The translations under genes were made by a program, and so were the position numbers. Source: Actinomycetota bacterium (lineage in GTDB: Bacteria; Actinomycetota; Thermoleophilia; Gaiellales; Gaiellaceae). Taken from it: a stretch of 10,248 nucleotides of DNA. Of this stretch, positions 1 to 6,153 are shown piece after piece. A model generated the notes under the pieces. That model did not search any database. It was given only the letters and a program-made list of their open reading frames with translations, and was not told the origin of the DNA. Location of the stretch: positions 1-10,248 of the forward strand of contig JACCTQ010000307.1 of NCBI GenBank assembly GCA_013812265.1. Direction: 5' to 3'. Position 1 is the first letter of the stretch. Each line of letters opens with the position of its first letter.

Positions 1-132
1 CAAGCGCCGGTCTGGATCGAGCACGTCGAAGAGTGGGAAGAGGTCGTTCTCATCGGCGCCTCGTCCATGGAAGAGAACGAGGAGCCCGTCCGGGGCCGCC
101 TCCGCCTCACGTATCCGCCAGGCCAGCTCCAT
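1..132 (-). CDS. Phospholipase/carboxylesterase-type alpha/beta hydrolase, N-terminal fragment
   Basis: The minus strand read from the ATG at 132 runs open to the window edge and gives 44 residues. Residues 16-31 read DGLLVLFHGRGADEND, followed by LFPLFDVLDPDRRL. The HGRGADEND stretch is the oxyanion-hole loop typical of the phospholipase/carboxylesterase family (alpha/beta hydrolases that cleave ester bonds in lipids or small esters). The catalytic Ser, Asp and His would lie beyond the window. An in-frame TGA two codons upstream (136-138) makes this the only possible start. No strong Shine-Dalgarno sequence is visible. The gene lies 59 bp behind the MarR gene on the same strand, so the two may be co-transcribed. 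The plus-strand reading over the same bases shows no known motif. Substrate unknown. Confidence 0.72.
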   Translation of the reverse strand, partial: MELAWRIREAEAAPDGLLVLFHGRGADENDLFPLFDVLDPDRRL

Positions 133-191
133 GGATCAGCTCAAGCCTGAACCCCGCCCGACCGAGAAGCAGCACACCGCCAAGCCCCTCT

Positions 192-653
192 CTACGAGTT
201 CCGCTCGAGTGCCCGGGTGAGAATATCGCGCAGGGCGCGCTGGTCGGTTCGGGACAGGGCGGCAATCGATTCGGGTGGCTCGTGGAGTCTCGCCAGCAAG
301 CGCCTGCGCAGTCGAGCACCTTTGGGGGTCACTGCAAGCATCTTCACGCGCCGATCCTGGTCCGCGCTCTTGCGCTCGATCAGGCCGCGCGCCTCCAGCC
401 GGTCGACGATGCCTGTGACGTTGGATGCGTCGCACGAGAGTGCCCCCGCGAGCGTGCTCATCGCGATCGGAGTCTCCGGCTCGAGGCGCGTTAGGGTCGA
501 AGCCTGAACCGGCGAGAGGTCGAACTCGGCCGCGGCCTCCACATAGCGGGAGCGCTGGCGGCGCAGGAACTCGAGCAGGACCGCCCAGGCTTCCGCCGCC
601 GGGCCAGGCACTTCGTTCGTCTGGGAGGTCTCCCGTCTGGTCGCCTGGCTCAT
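192..653 (-). CDS. MarR-family transcriptional regulator
   Basis: This 153-residue protein has the usual MarR length and layout. A helical dimerisation segment covers residues 20-45. The winged helix-turn-helix runs from about 48 to 110: helices around SPVQASTLTRL and AMSTLAGALSCDASNVTGIVDRL, then the wing ERKSADQDRRVKMLAVT carrying the family's D-x-R signature. A C-terminal dimerisation helix spans 112-150. MarR proteins bind palindromes as dimers and usually repress a neighbouring gene until a ligand or oxidant releases them. Cys74, next to the recognition helix, is the only cysteine; a redox role is possible but unproven. The gene is divergent from the ABC exporter at 718 and upstream of the hydrolase at 1-132, so autorepression plus exporter control is the natural inference. 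TAGTAT (663-668, minus strand) lies 9 nt before the ATG, so the leader is absent or very short. Confidence 0.9.
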   Translation of the reverse strand: MSQATRRETSQTNEVPGPAAEAWAVLLEFLRRQRSRYVEAAAEFDLSPVQASTLTRLEPETPIAMSTLAGALSCDASNVTGIVDRLEARGLIERKSADQDRRVKMLAVTPKGARLRRRLLARLHEPPESIAALSRTDQRALRDILTRALERNS

Positions 654-682
654 CTTCCCAAGATACTAGAACACGTAGATAA

Positions 683-710
683 TTGACAGCATCAACTGTT
701 TCTGTAGCAT
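683..710 (+). promoter_or_regulatory. Promoter of the ABC exporter operon, with possible MarR operator
   Basis: A perfect -35 TTGACA (683-688) is followed, after 16 bp, by TAGCAT (705-710, four of six matches to TATAAT). Only 7 bp separate this -10 from the GTG at 718, which predicts a leaderless or nearly leaderless mRNA. Two weak inverted repeats lie within the promoter: TTGA-N5-TCAA (683-695) and ACAG-N6-CTGT (686-699). Their arms are only 4 bp, so calling either one the MarR operator is a guess based on position. Confidence 0.6.
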
Positions 711-717
711 CGGGGCG

Positions 718-1701
718 GTGAGAGACCAGCACGGAATTCAAGCGGAAGGACTCGTGCGGGAGTTCAAGAAGGGCCCTAGGGCCGTCGACGGGATCCATCT
801 GGAGGTCGCACCCGGAGAGATCTACGCGTTCCTCGGCCCGAACGGCGCCGGGAAGTCGACGACGGTGCACATGCTGACCACACTCCTGCCGCCGACGGCG
901 GGCACGGCCCGGGTAGCCGGGTTCGACGTGGTGCGCCAGGGTCCGCAGGTACGTGGCGCGATCGGGGCGGCATTGCAGGAAGCGGCTCTCGACCCGCTCC
1001 TGACGGGTCGTGAGCATCTGCGGTTGCAGACTGCGCTGCATGGGTTTCGGCGCGCAGAGCGGCGCCGTCGAACCGACGCACTGCTCGATCGCGTCGGGTT
1101 GACGGAAGCCGCGGACCGCAAGGTCAAGGGATACTCGGGCGGGATGAAGCGGCGCCTCGACCTGGCGCTCGCGCTCGTGCACGAGCCGTCGATCCTCTTC
1201 CTGGACGAGCCGACGACCGGGCTCGATCCGCAGAGCCGGAGCGCGCTCTGGCAGGAGGTCGCCCGACTCGCGAAGGACGAGGGTGTGACCGTGTTCCTGA
1301 CCACGCAGTATCTGGAAGAGGCGGATGTTCTCGCCGACCGGGTGGGAATCATCGACCGGGGCCACATCGTCGCCGAGGGTACGCCCGCTGAGCTCAAGTC
1401 GGAGATTGCGAGTCCGAGCGTGGAGGCCGTTCCGGCCCGCGCCGAGGAACGAGAGGCGGTGTCGCGAGTCCTCGAGCGCTTCGGCGAGCTGGAGGCCGGC
1501 TCGCTGAACGGGATCCAGGTACGGCTCGCCGAGAGCGGGGAGGGCCTGGCAGACGTGGTCAGGGCTCTCGACGCCGAGGGGCTCCGCGTCGCGCATCTCC
1601 AGCTGCACGCGCCGAGTCTCGACGACGTCTTTCTGGCCAAGACGGGCCGCTCCCTGGAAGGCGCGGGAAGCGCGTCCGAGCCCGAAGCCGTTCCGGCTTG
1701 A
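718..1701 (+). CDS. DrrA-type ABC exporter ATP-binding subunit
   Basis: This 327-residue nucleotide-binding subunit should drive the two ABC-2 permeases encoded behind it. Visible motifs are Walker A GPNGAGKST (40-48), Q-loop Gln87, ABC signature YSGGMKRRLD (139-148), Walker B SILFLDEPTTGLD (158-170) and the switch region TTQYLEEAD (195-203). The H-loop position carries Gln rather than His, as in the daunorubicin-resistance DrrA group. The C-terminal ~100 residues, including SLDDVFLAKTGRSL, match the extra domain of DrrA-like proteins. Such systems export antibiotics, lipids or other hydrophobic compounds; the substrate cannot be read here. The GTG start sits just behind a good promoter without a Shine-Dalgarno sequence. 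The TGA stop overlaps the TTG start of the next gene by 4 bp, so translation is probably coupled. Confidence 0.93.
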   Translation: MRDQHGIQAEGLVREFKKGPRAVDGIHLEVAPGEIYAFLGPNGAGKSTTVHMLTTLLPPTAGTARVAGFDVVRQGPQVRGAIGAALQEAALDPLLTGREHLRLQTALHGFRRAERRRRTDALLDRVGLTEAADRKVKGYSGGMKRRLDLALALVHEPSILFLDEPTTGLDPQSRSALWQEVARLAKDEGVTVFLTTQYLEEADVLADRVGIIDRGHIVAEGTPAELKSEIASPSVEAVPARAEEREAVSRVLERFGELEAGSLNGIQVRLAESGEGLADVVRALDAEGLRVAHLQLHAPSLDDVFLAKTGRSLEGAGSASEPEAVPA

Positions 1702-2477
1702 CGTCGGGCCTCGGCAGCCAGGTCGCGAGCCTCGCGCGCCGGTCGGTCGTGCGGACGTTTCGGCAGCCGGCAAACGTGTTTTTCCCATTCGTCTTTCCCT
1801 TCGCGCTCCTCGCGGTCAACGCGGGTGGCCTCGATGCCGCGACCGAGATCCCGGGCTTTCCGACCGATTCGTTTCTCGCCTTCGCGCTCGCGGTCCCCTT
1901 CATTCAAGGCGCGTTGTTCGCCACGATGAACGCCGGCACCGACCTCGCTCGGGACATCCAGAACGGTTTCCTCAACCGTCTGGCGCTCACCCCGCTCCGG
2001 GGCAGCGCGTTGATCGCCGGCCAGCTCGCGGGCGTGATCGTGATGGCGCTGCTGCAGGCGATCGTGTATCTGACCGTCGGGCTTGCGATCGGGGTCGATC
2101 TCCAGTCGGGAGTGCTCGGCGCCCTGGTCTTGCTCGTCCTGGCCACCGTGATTGCCGCGGGCTTCGGCGCGGTCGGAGCGTTCATGGCACTTCGTACCGG
2201 TTCGGGCGAGGCCATACAAGGGCTCTTCCCGTTGCTCTTCGTCCTCCTCTTCATCTCTTCGATGAACATGCCCCGGAACCTGATCGAGATCGACTGGTTC
2301 CGCATCGCGGCGTCGATCAACCCGGTCTCGTATCTCGTCGAGGCCATCCGCAGCCTCATCATCGTTGGCTGGGACGGGCAAGCGCTCGCGCTCGGCTTCG
2401 GCATCTCCATCGCCGTGGCGACGGTTGCGCTTGCGCTGTCGGCCATGGCCCTCAAGACTCAGATGACGCGCACGTGA
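1698..2477 (+). CDS. ABC-2 type exporter permease (first subunit)
   Basis: This 259-residue integral membrane protein has about six hydrophobic helices, around residues 27-43, 58-78, 104-130, 138-165, 174-190 and 228-252. The N-terminal amphipathic stretch RRSVVRTFRQP precedes helix 1, as in DrrB-like permeases. The loop DLARDIQNGFLNRLALTPLR (82-101) resembles the cytoplasmic coupling segment between helices 2 and 3. The segment SINPVSYLVEAIRSL (206-220) is the conserved motif before the last helix. The TTG start overlaps the ATPase stop (TTGA), which supports translational coupling. It most likely pairs with the next permease as a heterodimer, since the two proteins share the motif pattern but differ widely in sequence. 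Confidence 0.9.
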   Translation: MTSGLGSQVASLARRSVVRTFRQPANVFFPFVFPFALLAVNAGGLDAATEIPGFPTDSFLAFALAVPFIQGALFATMNAGTDLARDIQNGFLNRLALTPLRGSALIAGQLAGVIVMALLQAIVYLTVGLAIGVDLQSGVLGALVLLVLATVIAAGFGAVGAFMALRTGSGEAIQGLFPLLFVLLFISSMNMPRNLIEIDWFRIAASINPVSYLVEAIRSLIIVGWDGQALALGFGISIAVATVALALSAMALKTQMTRT

Positions 2478-3262
2478 CCACGCGACCGCATCCGACTATC
2501 GCGTCGGTCGCCCTGGCCGTTGCCTGGCGAACGCTCCACAACGTCTTCACCACGCCGTCTCTGTTGTTCCCCTCGCTGATGTTTCCGCTCTTCTTCTTCA
2601 CCGCGTTCGCAGGTGGGCTGTCTCGGGTGAGCGAGGTACCGGGGTTCGAGTACGAGCCGGGTTACACGGCGTTCCAGTTCGTGTTCGCGCTCCTCCAGTC
2701 GGCGGCCTTCGGCGGGATCTTCACCGGCTTCGGAATCGCTCGCGATTTCGAGTACGGCTTCGCGCGGCGTCTGATGCTCGCGGCGCCGCGCCGGACGGGA
2801 ATCGTGTTGGGCTACGCGCTCGCCGCCTTGGCGCGTTGGCTCGTGACGGCCGCGACGCTCACAGCGGTTGCCCTGATCGCAGGCATGCAGGTCGGTGGAA
2901 GCGGTGTCGATCTGTTCGGCCTCTACGCCTTGGCGCTGCTCCTGAACGTCGCCGGAACGCTCTGGGCCACCGGTGTCGCCATGCGCCTCCGGACGATCCA
3001 GGCGGGCCCGGTCATGCAGATGCCGACTTTCCTGACGCTCTTCTTCGCGCCGGTCTTCGTGCCGCTCGACCTGCTGCGCGGCTGGATCCACGCGGTCGCC
3101 TCGGTGAATCCGGCGACCGCGCTGCTCGAGACCGGAAGAAGCTTCATGGCCGGCGACCCCTCGCATGTGCTGCTCGCCTTCGGCACAGCGACCGCCATGG
3201 TGTGCCTCTTCGCGGCGTGGGCCCTACGGGGTCTCCGTAGTGCGGAAGCCGCCGGCGGCTAG
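2474..3262 (+). CDS. ABC-2 type exporter permease (second subunit)
   Basis: This is the second ABC-2 permease, 262 residues with about six hydrophobic segments (roughly 28-46, 66-90, 109-136, 142-165, 175-197, 230-250). The landmarks of its partner recur: ARRSF-like motifs are replaced by IARDFEYGFARRLMLAAPRR (88-107) as the coupling loop and VNPATALLETGRSF as the signature before the last helix. Its GTG overlaps the previous stop by 4 bp (GTGA), so three overlapping genes make one operon for a complete exporter of one ATPase and two half-transporters. The hairpins at 3265-3345 follow within 3 bp of the stop. The transported substrate is unknown; the MarR neighbour suggests a toxic or signalling small molecule. 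Confidence 0.9.
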   Translation: MTTRPHPTIASVALAVAWRTLHNVFTTPSLLFPSLMFPLFFFTAFAGGLSRVSEVPGFEYEPGYTAFQFVFALLQSAAFGGIFTGFGIARDFEYGFARRLMLAAPRRTGIVLGYALAALARWLVTAATLTAVALIAGMQVGGSGVDLFGLYALALLLNVAGTLWATGVAMRLRTIQAGPVMQMPTFLTLFFAPVFVPLDLLRGWIHAVASVNPATALLETGRSFMAGDPSHVLLAFGTATAMVCLFAAWALRGLRSAEAAGG

Positions 3263-3264
3263 CT

Positions 3265-3345
3265 GAGGATCGCTGCGCGATCCTCTAAAGAAATCACCCT
3301 GTTGAGGGGCGTGAGCTCGCTAGGACGCTCTTTCGCGTCCCCTCA
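3265..3345. terminator. Hairpin pair between convergent genes, probable two-way terminator
   Basis: Hairpin 1 has the 9-bp arms GAGGATCGC (3265-3273) and GCGATCCTC (3277-3285) with a 3-nt loop, starting 3 bp after the permease stop. Hairpin 2 has an outer 7-bp stem, TGAGGGG (3303-3309) with CCCCTCA (3339-3345), and alternatively an inner 6-bp stem, GGACGC (3323-3328) with GCGTCC (3335-3340), around TCTTTC. It ends 5 bp before the stop of the minus-strand gene. Neither has a proper T-tract, so these are not textbook intrinsic terminators. Their place between two converging genes is the main argument. Confidence 0.5.
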
Positions 3346-3349
3346 CGGT

Positions 3350-4843
3350 TTACCGCAGGCCTAGTTTGGCGCTGCAGGCCGGCCACGCTTCCCAGCCCTC
3401 GCTCGCCAGCACCCGCTCGGCCACCGTGATCTGCTGCTCGCGCGTAGCCTCGTATGCGGAGTCCGCGTACGCGTAACCCCCGTAGCGGGCCCACGTGTTG
3501 GGATGGAACTGCAGCCCGCCGGAGTAGCCGTTGCCCGTGTTCGTCGACCAGTTCCCGCCGGCCTCGCACTGCGCCACGAGATCCCAGACGAGGGGGCTGT
3601 CGATGGAGAGGACGTCCTGCATCCACGTCTCTGGCGAGCCGCCCACTTCCTCGCGAAGAGATGGAGGTGACGTCTTTCGCCGTTCTGCGCCTTTCGAGAC
3701 GCGCGTCTTGCGGTCTTGCTCTAGCGGCCAGGCATCCTGCCGCATGGAACGCGATGCGGCGAAGGCACGGCGGAGCGATCCGCGCTCCAACCCGCTTGCG
3801 GTGGAGATGTCCGAGCCCTGGAGCAGCAAGGCACCCGGCCTTGGGGCTGTCGTTTCCCCGCCGATCGGAACCGCCCAGCCTGCCGCAGCCGCGAATTTCG
3901 CATCGGCGCGGCTCAGAAGGACGTCCTCGAGCCGCTGCCAGGCGGCGACGATCGGCGTCGGGTTGATCGAGCCGTCGTAACCGAGGTGGAGGCGCGAGAC
4001 CGGATGGATCTCGAAGTGGAGGTGGTAGGGCGTTCCGGCCGCATCGCCGGTCGCGCCCACGAACCCGACGACCGCACCGGCCGCCACCTTTGCACCGTTT
4101 CGAGCGAGTGGCGTGAACGCCGAGAGGTGGGCGTAGTAGAACTGGTTCCCCTGGCCGTCGCGGAGCCAGAGCCGGTTTCCGCCGACGTTGTTCCAGCCGA
4201 CCGAGAAGACCGTGCCGTCGGCCACGGCGAGGATCGGCGCGCCGAGCGGCGCGAAGATGTCCACTCCGTGGTGCCAGGAGGTGCTGGCGCGCGCGGCGCC
4301 GTAGGTGTCGGTGAACGACGACTGACCGTAGACGGGGAAGACATACCCGCCCGAGGTCAGCCTGGGGTCGACCCTGCCTGGAAAGATCTGAATGGGAGCG
4401 CGGGGGGTAAGCGGAACCGACGGAGGCAAGGGGGCGGAGCCGCGCGTCGCCCCCGCCGGCTTCTTCGCAGGCGGTTTCGGCTGGGGTGCCGGCGGAGGGG
4501 TCGGGGTGGTCTCAGTGCCGGTCGTGTCAGTCGGCGTCGTCACGGTCTGGCCCGTCGTCGTGGGGGGCGGAGCGGCTGGGTAGCAGGCGTACGTGTAACC
4601 GTCGTACTGGATCCGCGTTGCCCCGACGTCGTCCGGCCCACCAGGCCCGTCGGCGATCGCGCAGTCCCAGCCCTGGCCCGAGCTGTCGTGCCAGATGTAG
4701 GAGTGATCCTCGGAGGGACACGTCTGTTGAGCATGGCAATCCGACGGGTGCGCCAGCGCGTCGCCTCCGATGGGCGAGGCCGAGGCGACGAGCACCGCGC
4801 AGGCTGCGCCGAACGCCAGCAGGAGCGCCAGGCGCCTACGCAT
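3350..4843 (-). CDS. Secreted M23 endopeptidase fused to Rpf/transglycosylase-like domain
   Basis: From the ATG at 4843 the protein has 497 residues. MRRRLALLLAFGAACAVL with ALA-H near residue 31 is a classical signal peptide. Next comes a small four-Cys region (Cys36, 42, 61, 87), then a Thr/Pro-rich wall-spanning linker (about 92-150). The M23 domain has the zinc-ligand motif HHGVD (His191, Asp195), YAHLS (His239) and HLH (274-276). After a basic linker, the C-terminal domain (about 419-497) reads VWDLVAQCEAGGNW, then NTGNGYSGGLQF. This is the Rpf fold, with catalytic Glu427 and a probable Cys426-Cys490 bridge. Inferred role: cutting both peptide cross-links and glycan strands during growth, division or resuscitation. 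A start at 4885 would add 14 residues before the signal peptide; neither start has a strong Shine-Dalgarno sequence. A GC-rich hairpin (4926-4949) lies upstream. Confidence 0.9.
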   Translation of the reverse strand: MRRRLALLLAFGAACAVLVASASPIGGDALAHPSDCHAQQTCPSEDHSYIWHDSSGQGWDCAIADGPGGPDDVGATRIQYDGYTYACYPAAPPPTTTGQTVTTPTDTTGTETTPTPPPAPQPKPPAKKPAGATRGSAPLPPSVPLTPRAPIQIFPGRVDPRLTSGGYVFPVYGQSSFTDTYGAARASTSWHHGVDIFAPLGAPILAVADGTVFSVGWNNVGGNRLWLRDGQGNQFYYAHLSAFTPLARNGAKVAAGAVVGFVGATGDAAGTPYHLHFEIHPVSRLHLGYDGSINPTPIVAAWQRLEDVLLSRADAKFAAAAGWAVPIGGETTAPRPGALLLQGSDISTASGLERGSLRRAFAASRSMRQDAWPLEQDRKTRVSKGAERRKTSPPSLREEVGGSPETWMQDVLSIDSPLVWDLVAQCEAGGNWSTNTGNGYSGGLQFHPNTWARYGGYAYADSAYEATREQQITVAERVLASEGWEAWPACSAKLGLR

Positions 4844-5067
4844 CAGCTTGCCCCGCGGCGCGGGCGAGTCGGATTGCAACCACATTGGGCCTCATCAGGA
4901 GGTCAAAGGTACTTGCAGCCACGGAGGCGCCGCCACCTCGAGCGGCCTCGGGCGCGCCGGCCCGATCAGGCAGGTGGGGCACCAGCGGGAAGCCGCAGAC
5001 CGCTTCTAACGGTACGGTGTGGGGGCGGAGCTCCCTACGAGAGCTGCTTCGAAGAAAGGAGGGGCGT

Positions 5068-5274
5068 ATGGCCTCGAGTTCCAAGAGACAGCAGACGATG
5101 GCGAAGATGAACCGAGAGCGGATGCTCGCAGAGCGCCGGGTGCTGAAGCAGGAAAAGAAGGACGCGAGGAAGGCTGCAGCCGCATTGGGGGATGAGCCGG
5201 CCGCAGACGAGAGCTCTGCTGACGACGAAGGCTCCGCTGCCGACGGCGTCGGTGGCGAGCGACCCGCCGACTGA
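5068..5274 (+). CDS. Small charged protein, function unknown
   Basis: This 68-residue protein starts at an ATG with a very strong ribosome-binding site: AAAGGAGG (5055-5062), 5 nt upstream. The N-terminal half (to about residue 38) is rich in Lys and Arg and reads as one long helix (QQTMAKMNRERMLAERRVLK, then QEKKDARKAAAAL). The C-terminal half is acidic and low-complexity (DESSADDEGSAADG). No signal peptide, membrane segment or catalytic motif is visible. The charge split could suit binding to RNA or a ribosome, or a chaperone-like role, but nothing in the sequence fixes this. It is divergent from the cell-wall hydrolase, 224 bp away. Intact frame, high GC3 in the second half and the ribosome-binding site support a real gene. 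Confidence 0.75.
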   Translation: MASSSKRQQTMAKMNRERMLAERRVLKQEKKDARKAAAALGDEPAADESSADDEGSAADGVGGERPAD

Positions 5275-5354
5275 CCTGGCCGGGACACATCGCGGGCTGA
5301 CAAGGCTCGTTGATGTCCGCGAGGCTGTTAGCCGGCCGTAGACTGACTGCGGCG

Positions 5355-5753
5355 ATGACCGAGAGCATGCCGCACGCGACGGTCGAGACGGCCTACCGGG
5401 ACGTCTACACCGTCATACACGATCTCGGCGACTCCCGCGACATCGCCTGGATCCACGGCGCGATCTGGCCTCCCGTGGGCACCGTCATCGAGCTCGTTCG
5501 ACCGGAAAGACACGCGCTCGTCGTCGGCATTCGCCTGGTACTCGTGCCGAACGATCGGGCCATCGTCCGGGTCGACGTGCAGGACCCGGGGGAAGGCGAG
5601 CTCATCGCCCGTGACGCCGCTACGCGGCTCACGGAGGCCGTGGCGGTTCCCGACGCGGTGGAAGTGCTGGCAGTCGAGTCGGCCGCCTTTGGCAGCCCAC
5701 CTGAGCAGCTCGCGTTCCGTGCGGGCTCGGGAAGCGCCCATTACCCTTGCTAG
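5355..5753 (+). CDS. Hypothetical protein
   Basis: I do not recognise this 132-residue protein. The frame has strongly G/C-biased third positions, and its predicted structure is alternating strands and helices: AYRDVYTVIHDLGDSRDIAWI, then the strand-rich RHALVVGIRLVLVPNDRAIVRVDV, then a helical GELIARDAATRLTEAV. There is no signal peptide or membrane helix, so it is probably a small soluble cytoplasmic protein. Starts at TTG 5310 or ATG 5313 are possible in frame. The extra codons include TTA and AGA, which are rare here, and the region holds a -10-like TAGACT (5339-5344), so 5355 is preferred. It follows the 68-residue gene by 80 bp. The opposite-strand reading has no recognisable motif. Confidence 0.65.
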   Translation: MTESMPHATVETAYRDVYTVIHDLGDSRDIAWIHGAIWPPVGTVIELVRPERHALVVGIRLVLVPNDRAIVRVDVQDPGEGELIARDAATRLTEAVAVPDAVEVLAVESAAFGSPPEQLAFRAGSGSAHYPC

Positions 5754-5756
5754 AAT
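5748..5756 (+). promoter_or_regulatory. Extended -10 promoter for the cold-shock-domain gene
   Basis: TGC-TAGAAT (5748-5756) matches an extended -10 element: TGn followed by five of six TATAAT matches. It overlaps the stop codon of the preceding gene. No convincing -35 is found 16-18 bp upstream. Transcription from about 5763 would leave a leader of about 138 nt before the ATG at 5901, an arrangement known for cold-shock genes. Confidence 0.45.
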
Positions 5757-5776
5757 CACGTGTAGCGAGTCGAGCC

Positions 5777-5807
5777 GACGGTTTCTTGGCTGCTCCTAAA
5801 GACCGTC
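5777..5807 (+). promoter_or_regulatory. Stem-loop in the leader of the cold-shock-domain gene
   Basis: GACGGT (5777-5782) can pair with ACCGTC (5802-5807), and partial pairing continues inward (TT with AG/GA positions) around a loop of about 15 nt. No T-tract follows, so it is not an obvious terminator of the upstream gene. It lies early in the proposed 138-nt leader and could be a folded regulatory element. Confidence 0.3.
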
Positions 5808-5900
5808 GCCGCAGGACTGGGCGACGCGCCCGCTCGAATGGTGGCCGAGCTGGCGGTTGCAACTCAGCCACGTCGTTCGATTCAAGAAGACGGAGGTAGC

Positions 5901-6143
5901 ATGCACGGGACGCTTCTTTGGTTCAGTGACACCAAGAACCACGGGTTTCTCACAACAGACGAAGGTGATCGAGTCTTCGTACCGGGTCACGCCTTCGCGG
6001 GCGACCGTGGATCGGTCGGGCGCAGGCGGGGATTGCCCGTGAGCTTCTCGCTGTCGACGGACGACGGTGAACCGAAGGCCGCTGACGTCTCGCTGCTGCC
6101 GCATGTCCCACCTCGGCGCGCACGACGTCACCACCGCTCCTAG
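5901..6143 (+). CDS. Divergent cold-shock-domain (OB-fold) protein
   Basis: This 80-residue protein resembles the CspA family, which are small beta-barrel proteins that bind single-stranded RNA or DNA. GTLLWFSDTKNHGFLTTDEG (3-22) matches the opening strands (G-x-V-K-W-F-N-x-x-K-G-F-G-F-I in typical members), and DRVFVPG (23-29) corresponds to the second RNA-binding motif. Both motifs are altered: RNP1 KGFGFI is KNHGFL, and RNP2 VFVH is VFVP. A basic tail, RRARRHHRS, follows the fold and may bind nucleic acid through charge. The ATG has the strong ribosome-binding site GGAGG (5892-5896); an in-frame ATG at 5838 has none and would add 21 unrelated residues. Only 10 bp separate its stop from the vapC stop on the other strand. 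Confidence 0.8.
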   Translation: MHGTLLWFSDTKNHGFLTTDEGDRVFVPGHAFAGDRGSVGRRRGLPVSFSLSTDDGEPKAADVSLLPHVPPRRARRHHRS

Positions 6144-6153
6144 AAAACGAAGT

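Noticed and set aside
1..150. Plus-strand frame ending at 150 that could be the tail of another gene.
   Set aside because: The minus-strand reading gives the hydrolase signature HGRGADEND and a bounded start; the plus-strand reading has no motif.
136..1788. 550-residue open frame on the minus strand across the MarR gene and the exporter ATPase.
   Set aside because: It crosses the MarR gene and the ATPase gene in other frames. Its translation is Arg/Pro/Glu-rich without motifs, whereas the overlapped frames have complete family motifs. It is a high-GC shadow.
822..2381. 519-residue minus-strand open frame opposite the ATPase and first permease.
   Set aside because: It is low-complexity and charged, lies antisense to two well-supported genes and has no recognisable domain.
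4844..5067. Possible c-di-AMP (ydaO-type) riboswitch upstream of the Rpf-containing gene, as seen before rpf genes in other actinobacteria.
   Set aside because: I could not find the conserved ydaO-type core bases on the minus strand. Only a GC-rich hairpin (4926-4949) is visible. A covariance-model search would decide.
3986..5110. 374-residue plus-strand open frame opposite the cell-wall hydrolase.
   Set aside because: The minus-strand reading has a signal peptide, M23 and Rpf motifs. The plus-strand one is Arg/Gly-rich with none, and it overlaps the 68-residue gene.
5860..5890. GTTCGATTC at 5874-5882, resembling the T-loop of a tRNA.
   Set aside because: The flanking bases cannot form the T-stem, and no acceptor or anticodon stem is found around it.
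6144..6153. Possible terminator between the cold-shock-domain gene and vapC.
   Set aside because: Only 10 bp separate the two stops, with no room for a hairpin. Termination must occur inside a coding region or by another mechanism.
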